From contig DASWIS010000008.1 of the NCBI GenBank assembly GCA_036397555.1, positions 434,001 to 498,000 on the forward strand: a stretch of DNA of 64,000 nucleotides. Reading direction: 5' to 3'. The notes beneath the pieces are model-generated. The model searched no databases. It worked only from the letters and a program-made list of their open reading frames with translations, and had not been told where the DNA came from. The position numbers and the translations under genes were made by a program. The number at the start of each line of letters is the position of its first letter. Positions within the stretch are counted from its first letter, which is position 1. This document shows, piece by piece, positions 1-8,480 of the stretch. This stretch comes from Candidatus Zixiibacteriota bacterium. GTDB taxonomy: Bacteria; Zixibacteria; MSB-5A5; WJJR01.

Positions 1-1
1 G

Positions 2-484
2 CGCCAGGTCTACCGGTGGGCATACCATCTGGTGCGCACGCACGATCTGGCCGATGAAATTGCGCAGGATGTCTTTGTTCGGACGTATGGCGCTCTGGCG
101 AGGATCGATCCGGAACGGCCCCTGGGTGCCTGGCTGTGTAAGAGCACGACAAATCTCGCGCTCAATCTCATCCGTAAGCGCCAGTACCGCGCTCAACTCA
201 CCGACGAAGTGGCCTCACGCATCGCGGCCGAAAACTCCGGAGCGGATCGGCCCGATTCGGAACTCCACCGTCGGCAATTGATGGCGAAAGTGACGCGGGC
301 CATCAATGAGCTGCCAGCCGTATACCGTACGATTATCGGGCTTCGCGTGAAAGAAGGCATGAGTTACGAGGAGATTGCCGAGACCCTCAACATATCATTG
401 GGTACTGTCATGTCGCGTCTGGCAAGAGCGCGTGGACGGTTGCGCAAGGCACTGGGTGATGTCCTTGCTCAATGGGATGGATAG
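2..484 (+). CDS. ECF-family RNA polymerase sigma factor (5' end cut off by window)
   Basis: Directs RNA polymerase to a stress or envelope regulon. The reading frame is open back to base 2, and the residues before the GTG at 32 (RQVYRWAYHL) already look like sigma region 2. The true start therefore lies outside the window. Region 2 continues with DLADEIAQDVFVRTYGAL. The C-terminal third is a sigma region 4 helix-turn-helix (LPAVYRTIIGLRVKEG, then GMSYEEIAETLNISLGTV and SRLARARGRL). About 160 residues are visible, close to the usual ECF length. The next gene encodes a one-TM protein that could be its anti-sigma factor. The family call is firm; the regulon is unknown. Confidence 0.93.
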   Translation, partial: RQVYRWAYHLVRTHDLADEIAQDVFVRTYGALARIDPERPLGAWLCKSTTNLALNLIRKRQYRAQLTDEVASRIAAENSGADRPDSELHRRQLMAKVTRAINELPAVYRTIIGLRVKEGMSYEEIAETLNISLGTVMSRLARARGRLRKALGDVLAQWDG

Positions 485-595
485 GGACGCGCTAAACTAC
501 TGCGTCGCAATATCTTATGAATTCGAGAATATTATCTAATTGTGGGAATAATTGCCCGTGTCATTGGTATGTCTGATGAGGGAAGGACTGCAACG

Positions 596-1795
596 ATGAA
601 CTCGCGCAAACTCCGTCAGTGGCTTGATCGTCACGGTGCCGATCCGTTACCGGATGATGTGCGCCAACTGGCGTCAGAATCGACGGAAATGCAGCGACAA
701 GTCGATGACGCGCTGAAGCTTGACCGCGTATTGGCCACCGAGCAGACCCCGGATCCTGGCGACGCGTACTGGGCAAACTTTGCTCCACGAGTCGCACGTC
801 GCATCGTGGAGGACCCGTACCCAACGCCAGTCAGGATTCCGGCTCCCGCATTTTTCCCGCGGCCTGTGTGGCGGTGGGTGCCACTGGCCGGGGTGGCTGT
901 CCTTGCGGCGCTGATTGGGCGTGACGTGCTTCTTAAGAGCAACGCTCCAATTAGGATGGAATCGGAAGTTCCGGTCACAGTCGGGGAGAGCAGGGAGCAG
1001 TCACACCCTCTGGCCAATGCACCCGAGGGATTGTCCGAGCCCGAAAGTGAGACGTCCCCGGCGCCTGCTACTGAGAATCGCGGTCCCGCCACGTCGCCGA
1101 TGCTCGAACAAAAACTTGCGGGTACTTCTGCGGCATCGGCATCGCGTTCGGACGGCGTGCGGCAACCTGTAATTCCCTCGCTGTCGCCCGAGGAAAAGGC
1201 ATCACAGACTGCCCTCTGGGGACAATTCCCGACGACCATGCCGCCTGCCTCCGATTCCGATGACGCGGAGGTCTGGCCGGAACGTCAAGTGACGCGGCTC
1301 GGCGAGATCATTCAGGATACCCCCCCGCGCACCGTTTCCGACGACCGCGCGATGCGGCTTCAGGATTCGTACGCGGGGCTGGACAGGGAATTGCTCGACG
1401 ATCGGCGACTGGCCGAAAGCGCCGATGCCGCTGTTCCTGGCCGCCTCTTGGATGCCCCGCGATTGCGGCCGCAAACCGGATTTTCGGATTCCAAGTCCCC
1501 GTCGGATGCCATGCGCCGGCTTGATGAGATCGCGGAGTTACGGCACCTAATCGGTGAGGCCCAATTAATCGGCGAAACCGATCGCTCCGAAGACCAATGG
1601 CAGGAGTTATGTGCTTTGTGGTATCGCATTGGTCAGATCACCGATGACCGTCTGCTGGTCGATTCGGCTCTGGCGCAGTTTAACAACTGCCGCAGCCGCC
1701 TGACTGACGACGACGCGATCGCCGAATGGAACAGAAAACACGCGGAACTGGTGCGACGCATCAACGCAATTCATGAGGGCACCGAGCAGCGTTGA
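596..1795 (+). CDS. Single-pass membrane protein, putative anti-sigma factor
   Basis: Predicted 399-residue protein with a cytoplasmic N-terminus of about 92 residues, one hydrophobic helix (about 94-110, WVPLAGVAVLAALIG) and a roughly 290-residue Ser/Pro/Glu-rich outer part. The last 100 residues look helical and charged. I chose ATG 596 because GGAAGG lies about 10 nt upstream; an in-frame GTG at 542 would add 18 residues with no good ribosome site. Position after an ECF sigma gene and the one-TM layout fit an anti-sigma factor. No zinc-binding HxxxCxxC motif is visible in the N-terminus, so that role is inference from context. Confidence 0.6.
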   Translation: MNSRKLRQWLDRHGADPLPDDVRQLASESTEMQRQVDDALKLDRVLATEQTPDPGDAYWANFAPRVARRIVEDPYPTPVRIPAPAFFPRPVWRWVPLAGVAVLAALIGRDVLLKSNAPIRMESEVPVTVGESREQSHPLANAPEGLSEPESETSPAPATENRGPATSPMLEQKLAGTSAASASRSDGVRQPVIPSLSPEEKASQTALWGQFPTTMPPASDSDDAEVWPERQVTRLGEIIQDTPPRTVSDDRAMRLQDSYAGLDRELLDDRRLAESADAAVPGRLLDAPRLRPQTGFSDSKSPSDAMRRLDEIAELRHLIGEAQLIGETDRSEDQWQELCALWYRIGQITDDRLLVDSALAQFNNCRSRLTDDDAIAEWNRKHAELVRRINAIHEGTEQR

Positions 1796-1819
1796 GCCGA
1801 TTCCCCAATCTCGCCGTGA

Positions 1820-1846
1820 GCCCGCCCTCGTGGCGGGCTTTCTTTT
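1820..1846 (+). terminator. Rho-independent terminator after the sigma/anti-sigma pair
   Basis: A perfect 7-bp GC stem (GCCCGCC 1820-1826 with GGCGGGC 1832-1838), 5-nt loop, then a T-rich run to 1845. It separates the sigma unit from pcm and argues against the in-frame pcm start at 1792, which would lie upstream of the hairpin. Confidence 0.85.
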
Positions 1847-1899
1847 GCTCCGTGCAAACACATCCCCAATCGATGCGTTCCTTGTTCGGACCGGTCGTT

Positions 1900-2670
1900 A
1901 TGCGTAGAATCGCAATGGCAGCCATTATTCTGGCCACGGGAATGAGTCAGCACGCATCAGCAGGTGAGTCGGCCGCCGACTCAGCGGCGTATGCCGAAAA
2001 GCGGAGACGGATGGTCGAAACCCAGATCGTCGCGCGCGGTATTGTCGACCTGACAGTTCTCGATGCGATGCGCACGGTGCCGCGGCACCGCTTCATCCCC
2101 GCCGATCAAGTCTCTCGTGCCTATGGCGACCACCCGCTCCCGATCGGATGTGAACAGACGATCTCACAGCCGTTCATTGTGGCGGCGATGACAGAAGCGT
2201 TGGAGCCCAAACCCGGCCATCGCGTCCTGGAGATCGGAACCGGTTCGGGGTATCAGGCCGCCGTGCTCGCCGAGATTGTCCGGGACGTCTACACGATTGA
2301 AATCGTCGAACCTCTCGGACTACGGGCCGAGTCGACGCTGGCGGTTCTCGCCTACCGCAACGTCCGTGTGCGCATCGGCGATGGGTACCGTGGGTGGCCG
2401 GAGCGTGCCCCCTTCGACGGCATCATCGTGACCGCGGCACCCGATCATATTCCGCAGCCGCTGGTCGATCAACTGGCTGTGGGTGGACGAATGGTCCTGC
2501 CGGTCGGGTCTGATACGCAGAATCTGATGGTCCTCACGAAGACGCCCGATAGTCTGATCACCGAGGAGCGATTCGGAGTTCGGTTTGTGCCGATGACCGG
2601 AGACGCCCAACACGGTCCGGCGTCGTCGGCACAGCCGGGCGATAGTGCCGGGCGGCGCGATGAGCCATGA
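1900..2670 (+). CDS. pcm: Protein-L-isoaspartate O-methyltransferase, probably exported
   Basis: Repairs isoaspartyl residues in damaged proteins by SAM-dependent methylation. The 256-residue product has the family's SAM-binding motif (VLEIGTGSGYQAAVL, about 109-123) and the upstream substrate-side motif TISQPFIVAAM (about 88-98). Residues 1-22 (MRRIAMAAIILATG, then MSQHASA) read as a cleavable signal peptide, which suggests a periplasmic enzyme; this is a known variant in some Gram-negative bacteria. Start at ATG 1900 keeps the signal peptide at the N-terminus; ATG 1873 and 1792 are in frame, but 1792 lies before the terminator at 1820-1846. Confidence 0.92.
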   Translation: MRRIAMAAIILATGMSQHASAGESAADSAAYAEKRRRMVETQIVARGIVDLTVLDAMRTVPRHRFIPADQVSRAYGDHPLPIGCEQTISQPFIVAAMTEALEPKPGHRVLEIGTGSGYQAAVLAEIVRDVYTIEIVEPLGLRAESTLAVLAYRNVRVRIGDGYRGWPERAPFDGIIVTAAPDHIPQPLVDQLAVGGRMVLPVGSDTQNLMVLTKTPDSLITEERFGVRFVPMTGDAQHGPASSAQPGDSAGRRDEP

Positions 2671-2773
2671 CACCGGACGCTGAAAGGCGCAACCTCGACG
2701 ACAGGCTTTCGTAGACTCATCTGGTTTGGGGACGGCATCGCCGTCCGCTTCGAGCCGAGGTGGAGGTGCTGGT

Positions 2774-3271
2774 ATGAGCAAGCGTGTCTTCCGATCGCAT
2801 GAATCCAAAGTCATCGCCGGTGTCTGTGGCGGGCTGGGCGAATACTTTGATATCGACCCGGCATGGGTACGGATCCTGTTCGTTTTGACCATTTTCGCCA
2901 ACGGCCTGGGTCTGTTGGCATACGCCATTTGCTGGATCGTGATCCCGGCGCGGCCCCTGCCGATTCCCGGAGCTGCGGGCACGACTGCCGACGCTGCCCC
3001 GGCGAACAGCGCCGTCGGGGTGGGAGCGCCCCCCAACAATGGGCGGCGCCATGGAGTGGGCTTTTGGCCCGGCCTGATTCTCATCGCGTTGGGAATGGTG
3101 TTTCTGGCACGCCACGTGTTCTTCTGGTTTGACTTCGATCTCATTTGGCCGCTGTTGCTGATCGGGCTGGGTGTGGCCCTGATCGTGCGCGGTCTGGATC
3201 CGAACAAGCGACAAGAATCGGACACCGTGTACGATCATACGAATAAGGAGGTCGCCAATGAGAGTCGGTAG
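2774..3271 (+). CDS. PspC-domain membrane protein
   Basis: 165-residue envelope protein. The N-terminus is a PspC domain: basic start, KVIAGVCGGLGEYFDIDP, WVRILFVLTIF, then a hydrophobic helix ending at IPARPLP. The C-terminal half has two more hydrophobic segments (GFWPGLILIALGMVFLARHV and WPLLLIGLGVALIVRGL) of the type seen in LiaI/LiaF-like membrane regions. Start ATG 2774 has GGAGGT at 2762-2767 with a 6-nt spacer; an in-frame ATG at 2726 is less well placed. It overlaps the next gene by 14 bp, so the two are very likely cotranslated. A role in sensing membrane stress is inferred from the family. Confidence 0.85.
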   Translation: MSKRVFRSHESKVIAGVCGGLGEYFDIDPAWVRILFVLTIFANGLGLLAYAICWIVIPARPLPIPGAAGTTADAAPANSAVGVGAPPNNGRRHGVGFWPGLILIALGMVFLARHVFFWFDFDLIWPLLLIGLGVALIVRGLDPNKRQESDTVYDHTNKEVANESR

Positions 3272-4202
3272 ACTCCGAAGCGGCATCATCCTGATCGTGC
3301 TCGGCGTGCTGCTGCTTCTGTCGACGTTGGACTACATCAATTGGGACTTCTGGTGGAGTCTGAGCCACTTCTGGCCGGTGTTGCTCATCGCCATCGGCAT
3401 TGAGAAAATCTTCACGGCGACCGATCGATACAAGCCGTTGGCGTTTCTGTCGCCGGTGTTAATCCTCGGCACGGTCGCTTATGTCGCCTTTGCCGGCGGC
3501 AACGATTGGGACTGGCGGCGCAACATTGAGTCGGATACTTCCGACATGTTCGACAGCGAGACATATTCATGGACCACGGTCGGCACTCCCGACAACGAGC
3601 GGATTCGGATCGTGCTCGAGAAGGCCGGGGGACGCGTCGTTGTCCGCAACGGCACCGGAGACGAGAATCTTGTGGAAGGGCGACTCCGGTACTGGGGCCG
3701 TCAGCCCGAGGTCGATTGGCGGAACGATGGTGCCGAGGTTCTCGTGCACGTCAAGGATCACGAGCACGACGTCAACAAGCGCGACCTGTGGCTGCTCAAG
3801 ATAGCCGATCGGCTGCCGGCTGATGTCAAAGTTTCCGGCGGCGCCACACGGATGCGTCTGGACTTCACCGGGATACGGTTGGAGAAACTCGATCTGGAAG
3901 CCGGCGCTTCGGAAATCGACATCGTGTTCGGCACGCTCTCCGGGATGGTCGACTGCGCATTGAGTTGCGGAGCGGCCGCGGTCGATTTGACCATCCCTGC
4001 GGTCGCCGGCATTTCCATCCGGAAGGATGAAGTACTGACACGCTTTTCGGCGGTGGGGCTCGAACTGATCGACAAGGGCGGCATTCTGGAATCGCCCGAT
4101 TTCGAATTACAGCCGGTCCGTCTGCGCATCGACCTGGAGTCGGGCGTCTCCACGCTGAATATCCACCGGACCAATTCCGGCGACGCCGAATCCTCGATAT
4201 AG
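3258..4202 (+). CDS. LiaF-like membrane protein with C-terminal beta-rich domain
   Basis: 314 residues. Three hydrophobic segments lie near 9-24, 36-52 and 61-80. After a linker, the C-terminal half (about 110-310) alternates short beta-type strands (for example VKVSGGATRMRLDFTGIRLE, LEAGASEIDIVFG) like the 'toastrack' repeats of LiaF/DUF4097 proteins. ATG 3258 follows AAGGAGG at a good distance. It overlaps the PspC gene and shares its kind of membrane module, suggesting a two-protein envelope-stress unit like those that sense membrane damage in other bacteria. No two-component genes are adjacent, so the output is unknown. Confidence 0.75.
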   Translation: MRVGRLRSGIILIVLGVLLLLSTLDYINWDFWWSLSHFWPVLLIAIGIEKIFTATDRYKPLAFLSPVLILGTVAYVAFAGGNDWDWRRNIESDTSDMFDSETYSWTTVGTPDNERIRIVLEKAGGRVVVRNGTGDENLVEGRLRYWGRQPEVDWRNDGAEVLVHVKDHEHDVNKRDLWLLKIADRLPADVKVSGGATRMRLDFTGIRLEKLDLEAGASEIDIVFGTLSGMVDCALSCGAAAVDLTIPAVAGISIRKDEVLTRFSAVGLELIDKGGILESPDFELQPVRLRIDLESGVSTLNIHRTNSGDAESSI

Positions 4203-4229
4203 CGCCGATCGTACCGCCGCACGGAAACG

Positions 4230-4255
4230 ACGCCGCCCGTCAGCGGCGTTTTTTC
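4230..4255 (+). terminator. Rho-independent terminator after the PspC/LiaF-like pair
   Basis: Stem ACGCCGC (4230-4236) pairs with GCGGCGT (4243-4249), 6-nt loop, followed by TTTTTCTT. A clean closing signal before the ABC transporter operon. Confidence 0.88.
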
Positions 4256-4280
4256 TTGAATCGGGGAGTCGATTCGACGC

Positions 4281-5099
4281 ATGATAGCGCCGATGAATCC
4301 ACACGCACACCATCGACTGTCCAGTTCCCCCGTCGGATTCGGAACGATCGCGCTGTTTGTGATCCTGTCATTTGCCTGCTGTCAATGCGGCGGGTCTAAC
4401 GAGAGTGGCTGGGAGCGCGTGCAACGCACCGGCGTGCTTCGGGTCGGGACGGACGCAACCTATCCGCCGTTTGAGTCCATCGATACCGCGACCGGCCAGG
4501 TCATTGGATTCGATGCCGATTTGGTGGCCGAAGTCTGCCGCGATTTGGGCTGCGCGCCGGAGTTTGTGGTGGTGCCGTTTGATGGAATCATCGCCGGGCT
4601 GGTGAGCGGAAAGTACGACATGATCGCCTCGACATTCACGATCACGCCCGAACGGGCAAGGCAGGTCGCGTTCAGCGATTCCTACTATGACGGCGGTCAG
4701 GCCATCGCCGTGCCGATCTATGACTCCTCCGTGCAGAGCGTCGATGATCTGACGGGATTGCGCATCGGTGTCCAGTTGGGCACAACCGGTGAACGTCGGG
4801 CGCGCGAGATTCCCCGCGCGGAACTCGTCCTGTTCGAGAATATCGGCGCGGCGTTCATCGACATGGAGAACGGGCGTCTCGACGCGGTCATCACCGATCT
4901 TCCGACCGCGGAGCTGATCGTCAGGCAACGGGCATACTCACGCGTCGCCGGCCCCCCCTTGACGTCAGAGCAGTACGGCCTTGCGGTACGACTGGAGGAT
5001 GCCGACTTGCTCTTGCAAATCAACCGCGCCCTCTCCGCGATTGTCAGTGACGGACGCTACGAAAAGATACACGATCGCTGGTTTGGGGCCGGCGGCTGA
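4281..5099 (+). CDS. Amino acid ABC transporter, substrate-binding protein
   Basis: Periplasmic receptor of the SBP_bac_3 family, 272 residues. Visible signatures are VLRVGTDATYPPFESID, GFDADLVAEVCRDLG, and FDGIIAGLVSGKYDMIAS followed by TFTITPERARQVAFSDSYY. The N-terminus has a hydrophobic segment ending FACCQCGG; a cysteine there could be lipidated, but the lipobox is imperfect. Start is ATG 4281 or ATG 4293. It is followed by the permease and ATPase of the same uptake system. Polar amino acids are the usual substrates of the family; the exact one cannot be told. Confidence 0.93.
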   Translation: MIAPMNPHAHHRLSSSPVGFGTIALFVILSFACCQCGGSNESGWERVQRTGVLRVGTDATYPPFESIDTATGQVIGFDADLVAEVCRDLGCAPEFVVVPFDGIIAGLVSGKYDMIASTFTITPERARQVAFSDSYYDGGQAIAVPIYDSSVQSVDDLTGLRIGVQLGTTGERRAREIPRAELVLFENIGAAFIDMENGRLDAVITDLPTAELIVRQRAYSRVAGPPLTSEQYGLAVRLEDADLLLQINRALSAIVSDGRYEKIHDRWFGAGG

Positions 5100-5332
5100 A
5101 CGCTGTCGTCCTGCGCCGTTGTTCCCAGTTTCTCTTGCTCCAGGCGTGGCATCGCGGTCTCTGTGATCGGGCGGCTCAAAACGAGTTGCAACCCGATCGG
5201 TTGCCGCATAACTTGCTGGACCGAAATGGCTTGGGGAACGCCCCGGTTCAAAGCGAGTGACCCATCGACTTTATCATTGAACAAGGCACGCTGGCGCTGA
5301 ACATCCTTAAGTTCCTGCTGCCGGCCCTGCCG

Positions 5333-5950
5333 ATGACGATTGTCGTCACCCTGCTGTCGTTCGTGTTGTCGCTGGTCGTCGGGATCGTTGTCGGGTTGCT
5401 CCCCTTAACCGGGATTCGTCCGATCATTTGGGGGTGCCGCATCTATGTCGATGTTCTGCGCGGCGTGCCGCTGTTGGTGCAGATTTTCTTCATCTATTTC
5501 GGACTGGGTACGGTGCTCAATCTCGACCGCTTCACGGCCGGAGTGTTAGCTATCGGCATCTGTTATTCCGCATACCAGGCGGAGATTATTCGGGGCGGGG
5601 TCATGGCGATTGCCCGCGGTCAGCACGAAGCGGCGGCCGCGCTGGGGATGTCCCCGCTGCAGGCGCTCCGTCATGTCATCCTGCCGCAGACCATTCGCAT
5701 CACCATTCCACCGACGGTCAACGAGTTTATCGCCTGCCTGAAGGATTCGTCGCTTGTTTCGATCATCGGGCTGCGCGAATTGACGCGGGCGGGCCGCGAG
5801 TACTATTCCCAGTTTTTTGTCGACTTTCAGACCTGGCTGATGGTCGGGCTGATCTATCTGGTCATGACACTGCTGCTGACGCGTCTGACCCACTCATTGG
5901 AGCAACGGTTCCAGATCAAAGGCTTCGGTACGGCCGCGACGCCCCGATAG
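5333..5950 (+). CDS. Amino acid ABC transporter, permease (HisM/GlnP type)
   Basis: Inner-membrane channel subunit with several TM helices. It has the ATPase-docking loop (EAAAALGMSPLQALRHVILPQT) and RGVPLLVQIFFIYFGL typical of HisM/GlnP permeases. The first ATG (5333) gives 205 residues but starts right at TM1. The frame stays open upstream to a stop at 5258-5260, and those codons translate to IDFIIEQGTLALNILKFLLP, which fits the short N-terminal segment of the family. The true start may therefore be a non-standard codon (ATC 5264, ATC 5273 or ATT 5276). The ATPase gene begins 11 nt downstream. Confidence 0.9.
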   Translation: MTIVVTLLSFVLSLVVGIVVGLLPLTGIRPIIWGCRIYVDVLRGVPLLVQIFFIYFGLGTVLNLDRFTAGVLAIGICYSAYQAEIIRGGVMAIARGQHEAAAALGMSPLQALRHVILPQTIRITIPPTVNEFIACLKDSSLVSIIGLRELTRAGREYYSQFFVDFQTWLMVGLIYLVMTLLLTRLTHSLEQRFQIKGFGTAATPR

Positions 5951-5961
5951 TCCTTCCTGCC

Positions 5962-6717
5962 ATGAGCACACAGCGGCCCCATCAGTCGGCGATCGTCATC
6001 GCGCGAGGTTTGCGCAAACGCTTCGGTCAACTGATTGCCCTTGACGGTGTCGATCTGACCGTGGGCCATTGCGAAGTCGTTGTCTTAGTCGGCCCCTCAG
6101 GCGGCGGCAAGTCCACGCTGTTGCGGTGCCTCAATGGACTGGAACGCCCCGACTCCGGCACCATTGAAATCTCCGGCAACTCGGTCAATGCACGCAGCGC
6201 CGACATCAACGCCCTGCGCGCCAAGACGGGGATGGTTTTCCAGCAGTTCAACCTGTTTCCGCACTTGACCGCATTGGAGAATGTCGCGTTGGCGCCGCGT
6301 GTCGTTCTGAAGCTATCGAAGACGGATGCGCAGGTGCGGGCACGCGAGAACCTGGATCATGTGGGGTTGGGCGAGAAACTCCATTCGCATCCCGCCGAGT
6401 TGTCCGGAGGCCAGCAACAACGAGTCGCGATTGCGCGCGCATTGGCGATGGGACCGAGCGTCATGCTCTTCGATGAGCCGACATCGGCGCTCGACTCCGA
6501 AATGATCGGCGAAGTGTTAAGCGTCATGCGGCGATTGGCCGAAGATGGCATGACGATGGTCATCGTGTCCCACGAACTGGGTTTTGTCCGTGAAATCGCG
6601 CACCGTGTCGCATTCCTCGAGGGCGGACGGATCATCGCGTCGGGCTCGCCGCAGGAGATGCTGGTTGCGCCGACGCATGAGCGCATCCGCAAGTTCATTG
6701 AAAACGTCGTCCGCTAA
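5962..6717 (+). CDS. glnQ: Amino acid ABC transporter, ATP-binding protein
   Basis: 251-residue ATPase that powers the uptake system. Walker A GPSGGGKST (about 44-52), Q-loop FQQFNLFPHLTALEN, ABC signature LSGGQQQRVAIARAL, Walker B VMLFDEPTSALD and switch-region histidine (VSHELGF) are all intact. Start is ATG 5962, 11 nt after the permease stop; the longer in-frame reading to 5428 only translates the permease gene out of frame. The 3' end overlaps the start of the subtilase gene by about 41 bp. Confidence 0.95.
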   Translation: MSTQRPHQSAIVIARGLRKRFGQLIALDGVDLTVGHCEVVVLVGPSGGGKSTLLRCLNGLERPDSGTIEISGNSVNARSADINALRAKTGMVFQQFNLFPHLTALENVALAPRVVLKLSKTDAQVRARENLDHVGLGEKLHSHPAELSGGQQQRVAIARALAMGPSVMLFDEPTSALDSEMIGEVLSVMRRLAEDGMTMVIVSHELGFVREIAHRVAFLEGGRIIASGSPQEMLVAPTHERIRKFIENVVR

Positions 6718-8410
6718 TCGCGGTCGTGGCCGACGCTGCCTGACGGCCGTGTCACTCCTCATGGCGTGCGCTGGCGCCGCGGTGCTCAGCGCCGGACCGA
6801 CCGAAAGCACGTTGAGATCGGGCGTGATCGCCGCCGCACACGATGCGCGGCCCATCTGGGTGTTTCTCAGAGATAAGGGACACGCTCGCTCCGAAATTCA
6901 TCCGTGGGTCTCGCCGGCGGCGATGGCGCGGATTACGCTCCGTGGCGGAGCGTACAATGCCGCGCTCGACATCCCCGTCAACAGGGTGTACCGAGACGCA
7001 GTTGAAGACATGGGGGCGGATGTGCGCGCCGAAAGCCGCTGGTTCAATGCCCTGGCGTGCCGCATCCCGATTGACCGGCTCGACGATGTCGCCTCGTTGC
7101 CGTTTGTCGACTCGCTGCAGCCGGTCACGATCTATCGACGGCCGCGAGAAGTCGTTGAGGACGGGTCGCCGCGCGACCATGTCGCGCCCTCCCCCGGCGC
7201 AATGGTTGCCTTCGACTATGGTCTCTCGCTCTCCCAGCACACCGCAATCGGTGTCGATTCCCTGCACCGGGCCGGACTCGATGGACAAGGCGTCAAGATC
7301 GGTTTCCTGGACACTGGGTTTTCCCTGGGAATTGAGGTTTTCGACTCACTGCGGCTGATGGCCGCGCGCGACTTCATCGATGGTGACGACGATGTCGAGG
7401 ATGAGGACTTTGCCCAGATGCGGCACGGCACGCAGACGCTCTCATTGTGCGCGGGCTTTGCCCCGGGCGAATTGATCGGAGTTGCGCCGCGCGCCCAGTA
7501 TGCGGTAGCCAAGACCGAGTACGTCGATCTGGAAATCGAAATCGAGGAATCCAACTGGGTCGCCGGGCTTGAGTGGCTCGACTCGATCGGCTGCGACCTG
7601 GTATCCAGTTCGCTGGGATATGCCGAGTGGATTGCCCCGGAAGACTTCGACGGCAACACCGCGCTGTCGACCATCGCAGCCGACATGGCGGCGGCGCGCG
7701 GCATGCTGGTCGTCAATGCCGCCGGAAACGGCGGCTGCGGCGGTGGGCCGCACCTGCTCGTGCCCGCCGATGGTGACTCGGTCCTGGCGGTGGGGGCGGC
7801 GACGCTGTCCGGTGAAAAGGCCTCGTTTTCGTCGTGCGGCCCGACCGCCGACGGGCGGATCAAGCCCGATGTCATCGCTCCGGGTGTCGGCGTGCGCGTT
7901 GCATTCCCCCTGACGGGTTACGGCGCTGCCAACGGGACTTCGATGGCCACGCCCATCGTCACCGGCGTGTGTGCCCTCGTGCTGCAGAATGATCCCGACC
8001 TGACTCCCTTTGAACTGATCGAGCGATTGCGCGCATCCGGCGATGCCATCATTCCCGGAAACGATATCGGCTGGGGCTTTATCCGCGCGGTGATGGCGGC
8101 CGGGATCATCGTCGATCGACCGTGGCTGCGCGACCTGAAAGCCATCCGCGCTTGGCCGAATCCCGCGACCGACAGGATGACCGTATCGATCCCGCGTGAA
8201 GATCTCATGGCTGGCAACGGCACAACACAGCTCCAGGTCTATGCCATCAACGGACGGATCGTATTCGATACGCTCTTTGAAGGGCAAGAGGTCGAATGGA
8301 ATGGCCGCACCGCCGATGGGAATCGTATCGCGACGGGGATATACCTCTGTCGTGTGAAGACTCCGCTCCAGGAGGATCTCATCAAGATCGCCTGGAAGTC
8401 CGCACCATGA
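6677..8410 (+). CDS. Secreted subtilisin-like serine protease with C-terminal sorting-type domain
   Basis: S8-family protease, about 577 residues from ATG 6677. Signal peptide about 1-40 (RGRGRRCLTAVSLLMACAGAA). Catalytic triad: Asp in GFLDTGF (about 212), His in MRHGTQ (about 250), Ser in GTSMATP (about 422), with the oxyanion Asn in NAAGNGG (about 351). A propeptide-like region lies between. The last 95 residues (from IRAWPNPATDRM to YLCRVKTP) form a FlgD-Ig/type IX-style C-terminal domain common in FCB-group secreted proteins. The start is uncertain: TTG 6698 is an alternative, and both overlap the ATPase gene. Outer-surface or extracellular location is inferred. Confidence 0.92.
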   Translation: MSASASSLKTSSANRGRGRRCLTAVSLLMACAGAAVLSAGPTESTLRSGVIAAAHDARPIWVFLRDKGHARSEIHPWVSPAAMARITLRGGAYNAALDIPVNRVYRDAVEDMGADVRAESRWFNALACRIPIDRLDDVASLPFVDSLQPVTIYRRPREVVEDGSPRDHVAPSPGAMVAFDYGLSLSQHTAIGVDSLHRAGLDGQGVKIGFLDTGFSLGIEVFDSLRLMAARDFIDGDDDVEDEDFAQMRHGTQTLSLCAGFAPGELIGVAPRAQYAVAKTEYVDLEIEIEESNWVAGLEWLDSIGCDLVSSSLGYAEWIAPEDFDGNTALSTIAADMAAARGMLVVNAAGNGGCGGGPHLLVPADGDSVLAVGAATLSGEKASFSSCGPTADGRIKPDVIAPGVGVRVAFPLTGYGAANGTSMATPIVTGVCALVLQNDPDLTPFELIERLRASGDAIIPGNDIGWGFIRAVMAAGIIVDRPWLRDLKAIRAWPNPATDRMTVSIPREDLMAGNGTTQLQVYAINGRIVFDTLFEGQEVEWNGRTADGNRIATGIYLCRVKTPLQEDLIKIAWKSAP

Positions 8411-8439
8411 ACGCTCCGCCTCTCCTCGCAAGAAGCCGG

Positions 8440-8469
8440 TTGCAACGTGCGGAATCGCCGGATTATCAT
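8440..8469 (+). promoter_or_regulatory. Predicted sigma-70-type promoter of the tRNA-Gly gene
   Basis: TTGCAA (8440-8445), 18-nt spacer, TATCAT (8464-8469). Transcription would begin about 5 nt before the mature tRNA at 8481. Position and hexamers agree well, but it is read by eye only. Confidence 0.6.
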
Positions 8470-8480
8470 ACACGAACGAT

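Noticed and set aside
1792-1899. Earlier start for pcm at 1792
   Set aside because: The added residues span the sigma-unit terminator and push the signal peptide to an internal position.
5428-5961. Apparent N-terminal extension of the ABC ATPase
   Set aside because: It is an out-of-frame reading of the permease gene. The ATPase has a proper start at 5962 and a complete domain from there.
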